This document shows, in pieces, positions 17,968 to 27,258 of a DNA stretch of 48,023 nucleotides. Origin of the DNA: Thiotrichales bacterium (GTDB lineage: Bacteria > Pseudomonadota > Gammaproteobacteria > Beggiatoales > Beggiatoaceae); NCBI GenBank assembly GCA_016744475.1, contig JADGEH010000028.1, forward strand, positions 1 to 48,023, written 5' to 3'. The translations under genes were made by a program, and so were the position numbers. The notes beneath the pieces are model-generated. The model saw nothing but the letters and a program-made list of their open reading frames with translations, had not been told where the DNA came from and made no database searches. How positions within the stretch are numbered: the first letter of the stretch is position 1; each line of letters opens with the position of its first letter.

Positions 17968-19659
17968 CTAAACTTTACACAATAAAAAATAAGTCATCAT
18001 ATCCCCTTTTCCTTTTATCGCCGTCATCCCCCGTTCTTCCAGAATAAATTGTTCACTCAATAAATGTTGTGTAGTTTCACTGAGTTGAATTTTTCCGGGT
18101 ATACCGTGAGATTCCATACGACTGGCGATATTGACGGTATCGCCCCACAAATCGTAATTGAACTTGTGTTTACCAATCACACCAGCAATGACTGAACCGC
18201 TATGAATACCAATACGTAGTTGAAAATGTGTATTATTTTGTTTATTTAAACGATCAATGGCATCTAACATATCCAGCGACATTTCAGCAACCTGGATAGC
18301 GTGATCGGCACGCGGTGTGGGCAATCCACCGACTAGCATATAAGCATCGCCAATGGTTTTAATTTTTTCCAGACCATGTAATTCAGCCAGAATATCAAAG
18401 GCTAGAAAAATATCATTCAATCGATTAATGAGTTCTTGCGGATCGACACTGGTGGAATATTCGGTGAAATGTACTAGGTCTGCAAAGAGAACGGTGCTGT
18501 CTTCAAAGCTATCCACTATTGTGCGTTCGCCACGTTTGAGGCGTTCAGCAATCGGTTGCGGCAAAATATTGAGAAGTAATTTTTCAGATTTTTCTTGTTC
18601 TTGTTGAAGTTGTTTTAAGTAAGCACGTTCACGATCACGTAAACGTTTACGTTCTAAAGTCGCCGTAATTTTGGCTTTTAAAATAATCGGATTAAAGGGT
18701 TTTTGTAAATAATCTTGCGCCCCCATTTCAATACAACGTACCACGCTATCAATTTCATCTAAAGCTGAAATCATGAGTACGGGAATATGTCGTAAGTGTG
18801 GATTTGATTTCAAATGAGCCAACACTTCATAGCCGTTCATTCCCGGCATAATGATGTCGAGCAAGATTAAATCGTAATCTTGTTCTTTGAGCATCAGCAA
18901 AGCTTGCGGGCCACCTTCTGCTTGAGCCACGCTGAAACCATAACGGCTGAGTTGACGCGAGAGCAAATCACGATTGCTTTCTCTATCATCCACTAACAAC
19001 AAAGAACCACTGACCGAGTTATCTTCGATGGATTCCGTAGAAGTCAGCGGTATGTTGATATCTAAAGCAGGAGTGACTTTATCCCAGAGTGCGTCTGGTG
19101 ATGAGGAAGGTGTCGGCGTAATGTTTTCAGCAGAGGGGGCTGGAGGGGGAGGGGGTTGTGCATCGCCTTGCGCGTAATAGATGAGTTCATTAATGAGGGA
19201 TAATATGCGCCGTCCAGCATTGAGCGTGTCTTGTAGAGCCGCGCTCACTAAAGGCTCATCCAGTCCTTCATCTACGTCTTCCAGCAGCATTTCGGAATAA
19301 CCGATAATGGCATTGACGGGCGTGCGTAAATCATGACGAATGGTGGCGGAAAAAGCACTGTTATTGAGTTGCCCAGCTTGGTTGAGATGTGAGGCAAATA
19401 CAGTGTCTATGAGGGTTTGTAGCTGTTCACCTGCGGTGGCAATTTTTTCAACATCAGGTGTCAGTTCAAGTAGCGTTTCTGCGCTATCGGCCTGCTGAAA
19501 GCGTTGCAATAAATCAGCCGTGTGAATTAAAACGGCTTGCAGCGGACGACGCAACTCCTCCTCCAGCCCACTCAAATCCTTATGCTGTGCAGTAGACTGG
19601 GAGGTGGCGGGTGAAGAGCTGGTGTCAAGCGCAAAAGCAGGCGGGGAACCACCAGACAT
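17968..19659 (-). CDS. H-box / receiver / class III adenylate cyclase fusion
   Basis: 563 aa, soluble. A histidine-kinase dimerisation region holds the H-box near H109 (IRHDLRTPVNAIIGYSEML) but no ATPase domain follows. A Pro-rich linker (168-200) leads to a receiver domain (phospho-Asp D268, lysine in LQKPFNP), a coiled signalling helix with NILPQPIAERLK, and a class III nucleotide cyclase domain. In the cyclase the metal Asps are D394 (FADLVHFT) and D438 (KTIGDAYM). K434 and D503 (YDLWGD) are the adenine-selecting pair, and N510 and R514 are the transition-state residues, so all expected catalytic residues are present and ATP is the predicted substrate. The start is set by GAGGTGA. It lies 15 bp behind a lone receiver gene, a probable operon. 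Confidence 0.9.
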   Translation of the reverse strand: MSGGSPPAFALDTSSSPATSQSTAQHKDLSGLEEELRRPLQAVLIHTADLLQRFQQADSAETLLELTPDVEKIATAGEQLQTLIDTVFASHLNQAGQLNNSAFSATIRHDLRTPVNAIIGYSEMLLEDVDEGLDEPLVSAALQDTLNAGRRILSLINELIYYAQGDAQPPPPPAPSAENITPTPSSSPDALWDKVTPALDINIPLTSTESIEDNSVSGSLLLVDDRESNRDLLSRQLSRYGFSVAQAEGGPQALLMLKEQDYDLILLDIIMPGMNGYEVLAHLKSNPHLRHIPVLMISALDEIDSVVRCIEMGAQDYLQKPFNPIILKAKITATLERKRLRDRERAYLKQLQQEQEKSEKLLLNILPQPIAERLKRGERTIVDSFEDSTVLFADLVHFTEYSTSVDPQELINRLNDIFLAFDILAELHGLEKIKTIGDAYMLVGGLPTPRADHAIQVAEMSLDMLDAIDRLNKQNNTHFQLRIGIHSGSVIAGVIGKHKFNYDLWGDTVNIASRMESHGIPGKIQLSETTQHLLSEQFILEERGMTAIKGKGDMMTYFLLCKV

Positions 19660-19674
19660 CCATCACCTCAGCAT

Positions 19675-20034
19675 TTACAATAAAGTTTCAATTTTGCCTA
19701 ATAAACGTGGCAATTCAATTGGTTTAGTATCGTAATCATCACAGCCCGCTTCTAACGCCTGCTCTCTGTCTCCAGACATGGCGTGTGCGGTCAGTGCAAT
19801 GACTGGGATATTTTTAGTGTTTTCGTCGGCTTTCAGTTCTCGTGTCGCTGTCCAGCCATCTTTGACGGGTAAACTCATATCCATCAAGATGAGATCAGGA
19901 CTTTCTGAGTGTGCCATTTCGACACCTTGACCGCCGTCAACAGCAATCACCAGATCATAACCTTTACGTTTTAAACGCCGAGACAGCATGTCACGGTTCA
20001 TTTCATTATCTTCAACTAACAGGATTTTTGGCAT
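19675..20034 (-). CDS. Single-domain response regulator (receiver only)
   Basis: 119 aa, a stand-alone CheY/DivK-like receiver. The acidic pocket E8-D9, the phospho-acceptor D52 (LILMDMSLP), T82 (ALTAHA) and K104 (DTKPIEL) are all in place. It has no output domain. It is the first gene of a two-gene unit with the H-box/REC/cyclase gene 15 bp downstream, so it may act as a phosphate relay or sink for that protein. The two receiver domains resemble each other (VEDNEMNRDMLSRRL against VDDRESNRDLLSRQL), suggesting duplication. No histidine kinase with an ATPase domain is adjacent. Confidence 0.92.
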   Translation of the reverse strand: MPKILLVEDNEMNRDMLSRRLKRKGYDLVIAVDGGQGVEMAHSESPDLILMDMSLPVKDGWTATRELKADENTKNIPVIALTAHAMSGDREQALEAGCDDYDTKPIELPRLLGKIETLL

Positions 20035-20202
20035 CTATAGTCTCCTAAGAATCGCCATTCATTTAAGAAACTTGCAGTCTTCGATTGTAACATCGTTAAG
20101 CAGTTTCAGAAAAAATTTTTATCTCGCAGCAAAAACAACGCCATCCTAGGTATTAATTGAGACCCTAGATAGCTGTTAATGGAGCTGCATTATACAAAAG
20201 TC

Positions 20203-21564
20203 CTAAAACGGCATACCCGGCGGCATTTTACCCTTCATTCCACGCATCATATTCATCATGCCGCCTTTTTTCTTCATTTGCTTCATCATTTTTTGCATTT
20301 GGGTAAATTGTTTGAGCAAACGATTGACATCTTGGACTTCCGTGCCTGAACCTTTTGAGATACGACGTTTACGAGCACCTTTAATGACCGCCGGGAAACG
20401 TCGTTCATGGGGTGTCATGGAATTAATAATGGCTTCCATCTGAACGATTTGTTTGTCATTCACCTGGTTTTTTACCGCATCAGGAATATCTCCCATACCC
20501 GGCATTTTATCCATAATATCACTGAGACTGCCCATGTTGCGCATCTGTTGCAATTGGTCACGGAAATCTTCTAGATCAAACCCCTTCCCTTTGCTGATTT
20601 TTTTCGCAAGCTTTGCGGCTTTTTGCTTATCAACTTTGCGCTCAACATCTTCAATGAGGCTTAGCACATCCCCTTGACCAATAATCCGTGAAGCTAAGCG
20701 GTCAGGATGAAAAGGTTCAAGAGCGGTGGTTTTTTCTCCCACCCCCATGAATTTAATCGGTTTACCTGTAATCTGGCGGACGGATAGCGCCGCACCACCA
20801 CGCGCATCACCGTCGGTTTTAGTTAAAATCACCCCGGTTAAAGGCAGTGCATCATTAAATGCTTTGGCGGTGTTGGCAGCATCTTGCCCGGTCATACTAT
20901 CGACCACAAACAAGGTTTCAGTCGGCTTGACGGATTGATGCAGGTCTTTAATTTCCGTCATCATTTCATCGTCAATATGGAGACGACCAGCGGTATCAAT
21001 TAACAATACATCCATCAATTGCTTGCGGGCTTGTTTTAACGCCGCATCAGCAATTTTGGCGGGTTTTTGTGAAGCTTGACTAGGGAAAAACTCGACTTCA
21101 ACTTCTTTAGCCAGCGTTTCTAATTGATCAATCGCGGCGGGACGATAAACGTCACAACTCACCACCATAACCCGTTTTTTATGTCGTTCACGTAAAAAAC
21201 GTGCCAACTTTGCCACACTGGTGGTTTTACCTGAACCTTGCAGACCTGCCATCAATACAACGACGGGGGGCGTGGCGTGCAAATCTAATTCTTCGTTGTA
21301 CTCACCCATCAGTGAGGTCAACTCATCGCGCACCACTTTGATCAACGCTTGTCCCGGTGTCAGACTGCCCACCACTTCTTGACCAATCGCGCGTTCGCGT
21401 ACCTGTTCAATGAAATCTTTGGCGACAGGTAGAGCCACGTCGGCTTCTAACAAGGCCATGCGCACTTCGCGCAAAGCGTCTTTAATGTTGGCTTCACTTA
21501 AACGCCCTTGCCCACGCAAGGTTTTGAGCGTCTGGTTGAGGCGATCTGTCAGGTTTTCAAACAT
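20203..21564 (-). CDS. ffh: Signal recognition particle protein Ffh
   Basis: 453 aa GTPase of the bacterial SRP, which with 4.5S RNA targets nascent membrane proteins to FtsY. The N domain is followed by the G domain: P-loop GLQGSGKTT (107-115), DTAGR (190-194) and TKTDGDARGG (248-257). The Met-rich M domain after ~330 has the RNA-binding RKRRISKGSG motif and a C-terminal run of Met-Lys-Gly. Length and order are normal. It follows yebC by 2 bp, an arrangement suggesting co-transcription. No 4.5S RNA gene was found beside it. Confidence 0.98.
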   Translation of the reverse strand: MFENLTDRLNQTLKTLRGQGRLSEANIKDALREVRMALLEADVALPVAKDFIEQVRERAIGQEVVGSLTPGQALIKVVRDELTSLMGEYNEELDLHATPPVVVLMAGLQGSGKTTSVAKLARFLRERHKKRVMVVSCDVYRPAAIDQLETLAKEVEVEFFPSQASQKPAKIADAALKQARKQLMDVLLIDTAGRLHIDDEMMTEIKDLHQSVKPTETLFVVDSMTGQDAANTAKAFNDALPLTGVILTKTDGDARGGAALSVRQITGKPIKFMGVGEKTTALEPFHPDRLASRIIGQGDVLSLIEDVERKVDKQKAAKLAKKISKGKGFDLEDFRDQLQQMRNMGSLSDIMDKMPGMGDIPDAVKNQVNDKQIVQMEAIINSMTPHERRFPAVIKGARKRRISKGSGTEVQDVNRLLKQFTQMQKMMKQMKKKGGMMNMMRGMKGKMPPGMPF

Positions 21565-21566
21565 CT

Positions 21567-22319
21567 TTAAACTCCAAGCTGCTCCATCACTTCATCAGAA
21601 ATTGAAGCGTTGGAATACACTTCTTGTACATCATCAAGATTTTCTAGCATATCGACCAAACGCACGACTTTTTCCGCGTCATTGCCTTCTAACTCACTTT
21701 GGGTTTCTGGACGCATGGTCACTTCAGCATTTTCAGGCTCTAAGCCTGCGGCCACCAAGGCTTCTTTGACGGCTAGAAATTCATCAGGAGAAGTCAGCAC
21801 ATCAAAGGAGTCATCATCATTACTGACAACATCTTCAGCGCCAGCTTCTAATGCCATGTCCATGAGTTGATCTTCATCTATGCCTGCGGGATAACTGATA
21901 ATGCCTGTGTTATTAAATAGGTAAGACACCGAGCCATCGGTGCCTAAATTGCCGCCACATTTAGTAAAGGCATGGCGCACTTCTGCGACGGTACGATTAC
22001 GGTTATCGGTTAAGCAATCGACCATCACGGCTACACCACCAGAGGCATAACCTTCATAGCGCACTTCTTCATAACTGGCACCATCTGCATCTTCACCAGA
22101 GCCGCGTTTAATGGCGCGTTCAATAGTGTCTTTGGGCATATTAGCACCCAAGGCTTTATCGACTGCCAAACGCAAACGTGGATTGGCGGCGGGATCAGGC
22201 TCGCCCATTTTCGCAGCGACGGTGATTTCTCGAATTAAGCGGGTAAAAACTTTTCCGCGCTTAGCATCTTGAGCGCCTTTGCGGTGTTTAATATTGGCCC
22301 ATTTACTGTGTCCTGCCAT
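21567..22319 (-). CDS. yebC: YebC/TACO1-family protein
   Basis: 250 aa. The N-terminal signature [23 protein letters not shown], then the acidic central domain ([20 protein letters not shown]) and the FTKCGGNLG motif, identify the family. Members were first described as transcription regulators; more recent work on relatives points to help in translating difficult peptide sequences. The gene usually sits by ruvC, but here it is directly ahead of ffh. GAGGATGAC just before the start serves as ribosome binding site. Confidence 0.97.
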   Translation of the reverse strand: MAGHSKWANIKHRKGAQDAKRGKVFTRLIREITVAAKMGEPDPAANPRLRLAVDKALGANMPKDTIERAIKRGSGEDADGASYEEVRYEGYASGGVAVMVDCLTDNRNRTVAEVRHAFTKCGGNLGTDGSVSYLFNNTGIISYPAGIDEDQLMDMALEAGAEDVVSNDDDSFDVLTSPDEFLAVKEALVAAGLEPENAEVTMRPETQSELEGNDAEKVVRLVDMLENLDDVQEVYSNASISDEVMEQLGV

Positions 22320-22364
22320 GTCATCCTCTTTACAAAGTGCAAAAATAGCCGAACATTATAGAGC

Positions 22365-23729
22365 TTAAAATGGCAAACTCAAATCCGCTTTAAGATTCAA
22401 GAGTTGTTGCCGAAAAATGTCTTGAATACGTCGCAAAGCGGTTTGCGTGTCTGCTTCAAAGCGTAACACCAAGCAAGGCGTAGTATTAGATGGACGAACT
22501 AAGCCCCAGCCATCCTCAAATTCAACGCGCAAACCATCAATATCAAACACTTGAGCAGTACCAAAATCAGCTTGTTGAACAAATTGCTGCATAAAGTGAA
22601 AATGCTCACCTTCTTGCATCAGCACCTGCAATTCAGGGGTGCTCACTGCATCGGGTAATGCAGCAAAGACAGCTTGAGGGGGTTGTGCTTCATGAGACAG
22701 AATTTCAAGTAAACGGGCGGCAGTATAAAGAGCATCATCAAAACCATACCAACGTTCTTTAAAGAAAATATGTCCACTCATTTCGCCTGCTAACAACCCG
22801 CCTTCAGCAAGCTTGGTTTTCATAAAAGAATGCCCGGTTTTCCACATCAAGGCTTCGCCGCCTGCGGCTTCAATGGTGTGCTTCAAATGCCGAGAACATT
22901 TCACGTCATAAATCACCCGTCCACCTGGATGGCGGCTCAGGCTATCCCGCGCATAGAGCATGAGTTGACGATCAGGCCAGATGATCTGACCTTGAGCGTC
23001 TACCACGCCTAAACGGTCGCCGTCTCCATCAAAACCTAAACCTAAATCTGCATGGTTATCCTGCACGCTGCGGATTAAGTCCTGCATATTTTTAGGTTGT
23101 GTTGGATCGGGATGATGATTGGGAAAATGTCCGTCCACTTCACAAAATAACTCAATGACTTCGCAGCCTAATTCACGCAATAAACGCGGTGCCAACACAC
23201 CCGCAACACCGTTGCCACAATCCACCACGACTTTAAAGCGTCGTCCTGGTGCCAGCTTGACATCCGATAACACCCGTTGCAGATACGCTTCGACAATATC
23301 CACGGATTCCAAACGTCCCTGACCCACAGTTAAATCTTCATGATCCAAACGGGTTTTCAAGGCGGTAATGTCGTCACCAAATAAGGTTTTACCGCCTAGC
23401 ATGATTTTCAAACCATTGTAATTGGAAGGGTTATGGCTCCCGGTGAGCATTACGCCATGTCCCGTATTTAAATGATACGTGGCAAAATACAACAGTGGCG
23501 TGGGCAACATACCGATGTCGATCACGTCACAACCACTGGCTTGCAAACCACGAATTAAAGCCGCTTGCAGGCTGGGCCCTGATAATCGCCCGTCACGCGC
23601 TACAACGACTTTGGACTCCCCACGGATTTGAGCTTCACTGCCAATCGCTTGCGCAATGCGCTCTACCAAATCTTCGGTGAGGGTTTCACCGACAATGCCG
23701 CGAATATCATAAGCTCGAAAGATGGACAC
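22365..23729 (-). CDS. Phosphomannomutase/phosphoglucomutase (AlgC-like)
   Basis: 454 aa alpha-D-phosphohexomutase. It interconverts 1- and 6-phosphates of mannose or glucose for exopolysaccharide, LPS or glycogen pathways. The phosphoserine loop is TGSHNPSNYNG (S98), the metal loop is DGDGDR (234-239), the sugar-binding loop is GEMSGH, and the phosphate-binding loop is RPSNTTP. The start is GTG at 23729 with GGAGA 5 nt before it. The stop of nhaA lies 1 bp upstream, so the two genes are probably coupled. The N-terminus FRAYDIRGIVG is typical of the AlgC group rather than GlmM. Confidence 0.93.
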   Translation of the reverse strand: MSIFRAYDIRGIVGETLTEDLVERIAQAIGSEAQIRGESKVVVARDGRLSGPSLQAALIRGLQASGCDVIDIGMLPTPLLYFATYHLNTGHGVMLTGSHNPSNYNGLKIMLGGKTLFGDDITALKTRLDHEDLTVGQGRLESVDIVEAYLQRVLSDVKLAPGRRFKVVVDCGNGVAGVLAPRLLRELGCEVIELFCEVDGHFPNHHPDPTQPKNMQDLIRSVQDNHADLGLGFDGDGDRLGVVDAQGQIIWPDRQLMLYARDSLSRHPGGRVIYDVKCSRHLKHTIEAAGGEALMWKTGHSFMKTKLAEGGLLAGEMSGHIFFKERWYGFDDALYTAARLLEILSHEAQPPQAVFAALPDAVSTPELQVLMQEGEHFHFMQQFVQQADFGTAQVFDIDGLRVEFEDGWGLVRPSNTTPCLVLRFEADTQTALRRIQDIFRQQLLNLKADLSLPF

Positions 23730-23730
23730 A

Positions 23731-25128
23731 TTAATCTCCCATTTCAGACGTGGGTTTATCCACTTTGTGGGTGAACAATAACAGCCAAGCGTAACCTAAT
23801 ATCCCTGCTAATAATGAGGCTATTAATACCCCAGTTTTAGCCATAATCAACATATCTTCTGCGCCTTTAAAGCCTAATTCAGCAATGAAAATTGACATCG
23901 TAAAACCAATCCCTCCCAACAGTCCTACACCAACAATGTGAGCGCTAGTCGCCCCTTTGGGCAATTGTCCAATCCCCATTTTCACAAATAATAATGCCGT
24001 GCCTGCAATACCAAGACACTTGCCAAACACCAGCCCCATGATGACACCCAAAGTAATGGGATGGCTGACCGTGTTGACCAATTGATCGACATGAATAGGA
24101 ATCCCCGCATTCGCCAAAGCAAATAAAGGAATCACGATAAAAGCTACAGGCCGATGAAATTGATGTTCTAAACGTTGCAAAGGGGGCACTACTGCCGTTA
24201 CCCCTTTTTCCAGATTTTGTACTAGATGAGCCTGCTTTTCATTGTGCATTAAATCGGTTTCTTGCTCTTTGCATTCTTTAAACTTAGCCATTAACTTAAA
24301 TACATGCTGTTGAAAACGAGAGCTATTGATTTTTGAACGTGCAGGAATGGTTAAAGCAATTAAGACCCCAGCCAAGGTGGCATGAACGCCTGATTTAAGC
24401 ATAGCCACCCATAATAAACCACCCACAATAAAGTAAATTAAAGGCCAACGAATACCCGCTCGATTCATCACGATAAGAACAAAGAAAAATCCCCACGCTA
24501 AGCCTAAAGCTAATAGGTTGATTTGTTCCGTGTAGAACAATGCAATGACGATGACCGCTCCCAAATCATCCACAATAGCGAGAGCCAGTAAAAACATCAC
24601 CACTGAACGCGGAATGCGTGTACCCAACAACACCAGCACACCCACGGCAAAGGCAATATCTGTAGCCATTGGAATGCCCCAGCCTTTAATGCCTTCTTCA
24701 CCATAATTGAAGACTAAATACATCAATGCAGGCACCACCATGCCGCCTATAGCCGCAATAATGGGCAATAAAGCCTGTTTCATAGAGGCCAATTCACCGA
24801 CTAATATTTCGCGCTTAATTTCCAACCCGACCACAAAGAAAAACAAGGCCATCAAGCCATCATTGATCCAGTGATGAAAGGTGCCTTCTAAGGCAAAAGA
24901 ATGTCCAATTTGAAGGTTAATTTCAGTATGAAAAATATTGTAATAAATAGAGTGAAAAGGGGAGTTAGCCAACACTAAGGCAATAATGGTAAAGGTCATG
25001 AGCAACATACCACTGGAGCTTTCTTTATGAATAAACTCATCTAGTGGGGTTAAAATACTATCGAAGGCTTTTTCCCAAGGTGCCAAGTTAGTGTCTTGAG
25101 TTTGTAAGTCATCAGGGACTTGAGTCAT
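23731..25128 (-). CDS. nhaA: Na+/H+ antiporter NhaA
   Basis: 465 aa from the ATG at 25128, chosen for GAGGA 7 nt before it; a longer frame to 25230 lacks support. Inner-membrane antiporter exporting Na+ for H+. The functional aspartates are D157 (ATDIAFAVG), D187 and D188 (AIVDDLGAV), and FFFVVGLEIKRE and GTRIPRSV are family signatures. About 12 membrane helices are expected. Compared with the ~388 aa E. coli protein it has an N-terminal extension and an extra hydrophilic loop near 285-335 (FKECKEQETDLMHNEKQ), as in many marine and halotolerant forms. It is the first gene of a two-gene unit with the phosphohexomutase. Confidence 0.95.
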   Translation of the reverse strand: MTQVPDDLQTQDTNLAPWEKAFDSILTPLDEFIHKESSSGMLLMTFTIIALVLANSPFHSIYYNIFHTEINLQIGHSFALEGTFHHWINDGLMALFFFVVGLEIKREILVGELASMKQALLPIIAAIGGMVVPALMYLVFNYGEEGIKGWGIPMATDIAFAVGVLVLLGTRIPRSVVMFLLALAIVDDLGAVIVIALFYTEQINLLALGLAWGFFFVLIVMNRAGIRWPLIYFIVGGLLWVAMLKSGVHATLAGVLIALTIPARSKINSSRFQQHVFKLMAKFKECKEQETDLMHNEKQAHLVQNLEKGVTAVVPPLQRLEHQFHRPVAFIVIPLFALANAGIPIHVDQLVNTVSHPITLGVIMGLVFGKCLGIAGTALLFVKMGIGQLPKGATSAHIVGVGLLGGIGFTMSIFIAELGFKGAEDMLIMAKTGVLIASLLAGILGYAWLLLFTHKVDKPTSEMGD

Positions 25129-25334
25129 TGTGTTTCCTCGTATGAGAAGCGGTAAATAAAATGTCATGAGAGAAGGTACAACAAGGTTCGGGTCAGATAA
25201 AAAAACGGTATGTACACGATGTACATGCATTTTTTCGTCTCACTGACAATGCCGTATACCAAACGCAATAGTTTTACCCATAGCTTCCGAGCAGTTTTTA
25301 GTCCATTTCAGAGTTTATTGCAGTTGTTGGCATT

Positions 25335-25494
25335 AGACTTGTTGCAAGGGGTATTCATCGACTGCAAAGGCGTGGATTTTGGTCTATTTTTCCGCTTTTT
25401 TCGTTAAATAACCCGTTATTCGCCTCAAAAAATCGAAAAAATAGCCTCAAAACCACACCTTTTCGCTACGATGCCTGCCCCTCGCAACCAGTCT
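25335..25494. repeat. Miniature inverted-repeat element, type A copy 1
   Basis: 160 bp with terminal inverted repeats AGACTTGTTGCAAGGGG / CCCCTCGCAACCAGTCT, flanked by ATT on both sides (25332-25334 and 25495-25497). The interior has A-runs and a ttttccgctttttt segment shared with the type B elements. It is almost the reverse complement of copy 2 at 26434-26594, so the pair brackets the nitrilase-family gene. No coding capacity. The stretch 25129-25334 before it, upstream of nhaA, shows no gene. Confidence 0.85.
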
Positions 25495-25505
25495 ATTTAG
25501 AGGCT

Positions 25506-25540
25506 GGCAGCTTTTTGCCTCAAATACCAACAAAGCCTAG
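25506..25540. repeat. Partial copy of the AGGCTTTGTTG repeat
   Basis: Read on the minus strand, this segment gives ctaggctttgttgg and then ggcaaaaagctgc, matching one half of the hairpin element at 39584-39640. The other half is missing; a type A element stands 12 bp away. It is probably a truncated small repeat. Confidence 0.6.
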
Positions 25541-25594
25541 ACTGCATTTTAAGGCTATTATCAAAAAATAAAATACCAGAATAAGGAGAAATTT

Positions 25595-26422
25595 GTGCGC
25601 ATTGCAGCAATTCAAATGGTATCGGGTCAAAATGTCACACAAAATTTACGCCTCACCGAGCAATGGCTCTCGCAGGCTGCACAACAAGGTGCACAAGTGT
25701 GTGTTTTACCTGAAAACTTCGCTTGCATGGGAGAACAAGATGCCGATCAATGGGCTATCGGCGAAATACCGGGGCAGGGGCAGATACAAGACTGTCTTGC
25801 CGAACAAGCCGCAAAATATCAGATGTGGCTGATCGGTGGCACTGTGCCTTTGCGCGTTGAAACGGCTCAAAAAGTTCGCTCCGCTTGTCTCGTTTTTAAT
25901 GATAAAGGCGAGCCAGTCGCACGGTATGACAAAATTCATTTATTTGATGTCGAAGTGGCGACAGGGGAAGCGTATCGAGAATCAGAGCATATTCAAGCTG
26001 GGGACACGCCAGTTTTGGTGGAAACCCCTTGGGGAAAACTGGGCTTGGCGATTTGTTACGATCTACGTTTTCCTGAATTATTTCGGTATTTAATGCAGCA
26101 GGGGATGACTTGGATGGCTATTCCCGCCGCTTTTACAGCTGCCACAGGCAAAGCTCATTGGGAGATGTTGCTGCGGGCACGAGCGGTGGAAAACTTGAGT
26201 TTTGTGGTGGCAGCCAATCAAGGCGGCAAACATCCTAATGGACGTTCGACTTATGGTGACAGCCTGATTTGCGATCCTTGGGGACAGGTTTTGCAGCGTT
26301 TACCACAAGGTAATGGAGTGGTCTGTGCGGATTTGGATTTTGATGAACAACGCAATATTCGCTCGCGCTTTCCTTGTTTGGAACATCAAAGAATTCATAT
26401 CCCTATGGGGGGAGAGGCTTAA
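25595..26422 (+). CDS. Nitrilase-superfamily amidase (Nit1/YbeM-type, probable deaminated glutathione amidase)
   Basis: 275 aa carbon-nitrogen hydrolase. The catalytic triad is E40 (VLPENF), K113 (YDKIHLFD) and C154 (AICYDLRFPE). The order and surrounding motifs (VGGT-like LIGGTVPL, RARAVEN, AANQGG, GDSLICDPWG) place it with the Nit1/Nit2 group, whose members remove deaminated glutathione or omega-amides. The start is GTG at 25595 with AAGGAGAA at 25583-25590. It stands alone between two inverted type A elements. Substrate is inferred from family only. Confidence 0.9.
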   Translation: MRIAAIQMVSGQNVTQNLRLTEQWLSQAAQQGAQVCVLPENFACMGEQDADQWAIGEIPGQGQIQDCLAEQAAKYQMWLIGGTVPLRVETAQKVRSACLVFNDKGEPVARYDKIHLFDVEVATGEAYRESEHIQAGDTPVLVETPWGKLGLAICYDLRFPELFRYLMQQGMTWMAIPAAFTAATGKAHWEMLLRARAVENLSFVVAANQGGKHPNGRSTYGDSLICDPWGQVLQRLPQGNGVVCADLDFDEQRNIRSRFPCLEHQRIHIPMGGEA

Positions 26423-26433
26423 TGCTCTTTAAT

Positions 26434-26594
26434 AGACTTGTTGCGAGGGGTAGGTATCGTAGCGAAAAGGTGTGGTTTTGAGGCGATTTTTTCGGTTTTT
26501 TGAGGCAAATAGCAAGCTATTTGCTGAGAAAAAGCGGAAAAATAGGCCAAAATCCACGCCTTTGCAGTCGATGAATACCCCTTGCAACAAGTCT
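26434..26594. repeat. Miniature inverted-repeat element, type A copy 2
   Basis: 161 bp, ends AGACTTGTTGCGAGGGG and CCCTTGCAACAAGTCT, flanked by AAT on both sides (26431-26433 and 26595-26597). It is the near-perfect reverse complement of copy 1. Its right end supplies two bases of the stop codon (TAG at 26595-26593) of the neighbouring minus-strand gene. Confidence 0.88.
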
Positions 26595-27222
26595 AATTTT
26601 CGCCGCACAACTTTATCAAATGTGAAATGGTGGTTTTTAATTCATCAAAAGTATCTACAAACACCACATTTTGACAATCCACCAGCATGGATTGCAACTC
26701 GGTACGCAGTTGCCGTCCTGCATTCACATAAGCCAATAAATGCGAGTGCAGTGTTTCGCCGAGTTTCATTTTAAGCAGCCCATTACGGAGTAACTCGTCA
26801 CGGCTTCCCAAGCCTATCGGTTCAAAGCTTTGTCCCTGATTAAACCAGGCAATACTGGTACGTCCTAAACGCGCATCATCCATGATTTCTAAAGTGGTGA
26901 CAGCACCAATAGTGGCGCGGGTGATCTCATACACGCGGAGTTTAGCCAGCGCTCGCGCTCGCTTTTCCTGCGGGCCATCAATGCCCCACACGTAATCACG
27001 CCCGTGGGTGCTGGGATGGATTTGTGGATCAAAGTAAGACCAATGTTGCGTATCCAGCCAAGCTGCCAGCGGATCGCGTCCAGGATTGCGTTCAGGCCCA
27101 TTTAAGCCCTGAATATTACAAGCCCCCCCAGTAAACAATAAGGGGCGTGTCCCTGCTGCCATCATTTCTGAAGTGATAAGCATGGTTTTCGGTATCGCTG
27201 GCGTTTCTTGAGTCGTAGTCAT
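26593..27222 (-). CDS. Conserved-looking protein of unknown function
   Basis: 209 aa, soluble and without signal peptide. I do not recognise the family with confidence. Visible features are LLFTGGACNIQG near the N-terminus, RDPLAAWLDTQHWSYFDPQIH, HGRDYVWGIDGPQEKRARA and IGAVTTLEIMDDARLGRTSIAWFN. The early GG loop, an Asp-Pro-Gln turn and a later (T)xxE stretch recall nucleoside 2-deoxyribosyltransferase-like folds, but this is only a weak impression. The stop codon is completed by the edge of type A element copy 2, so the original C-terminus may have been altered. It lies 36 bp downstream of moxR on the same strand and could be read through from it. Confidence 0.75.
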   Translation of the reverse strand: MTTTQETPAIPKTMLITSEMMAAGTRPLLFTGGACNIQGLNGPERNPGRDPLAAWLDTQHWSYFDPQIHPSTHGRDYVWGIDGPQEKRARALAKLRVYEITRATIGAVTTLEIMDDARLGRTSIAWFNQGQSFEPIGLGSRDELLRNGLLKMKLGETLHSHLLAYVNAGRQLRTELQSMLVDCQNVVFVDTFDELKTTISHLIKLCGEN

Positions 27223-27258
27223 ATGACAAAGCTTTTTGGCTTGAAAGTCGTTTCCTGC

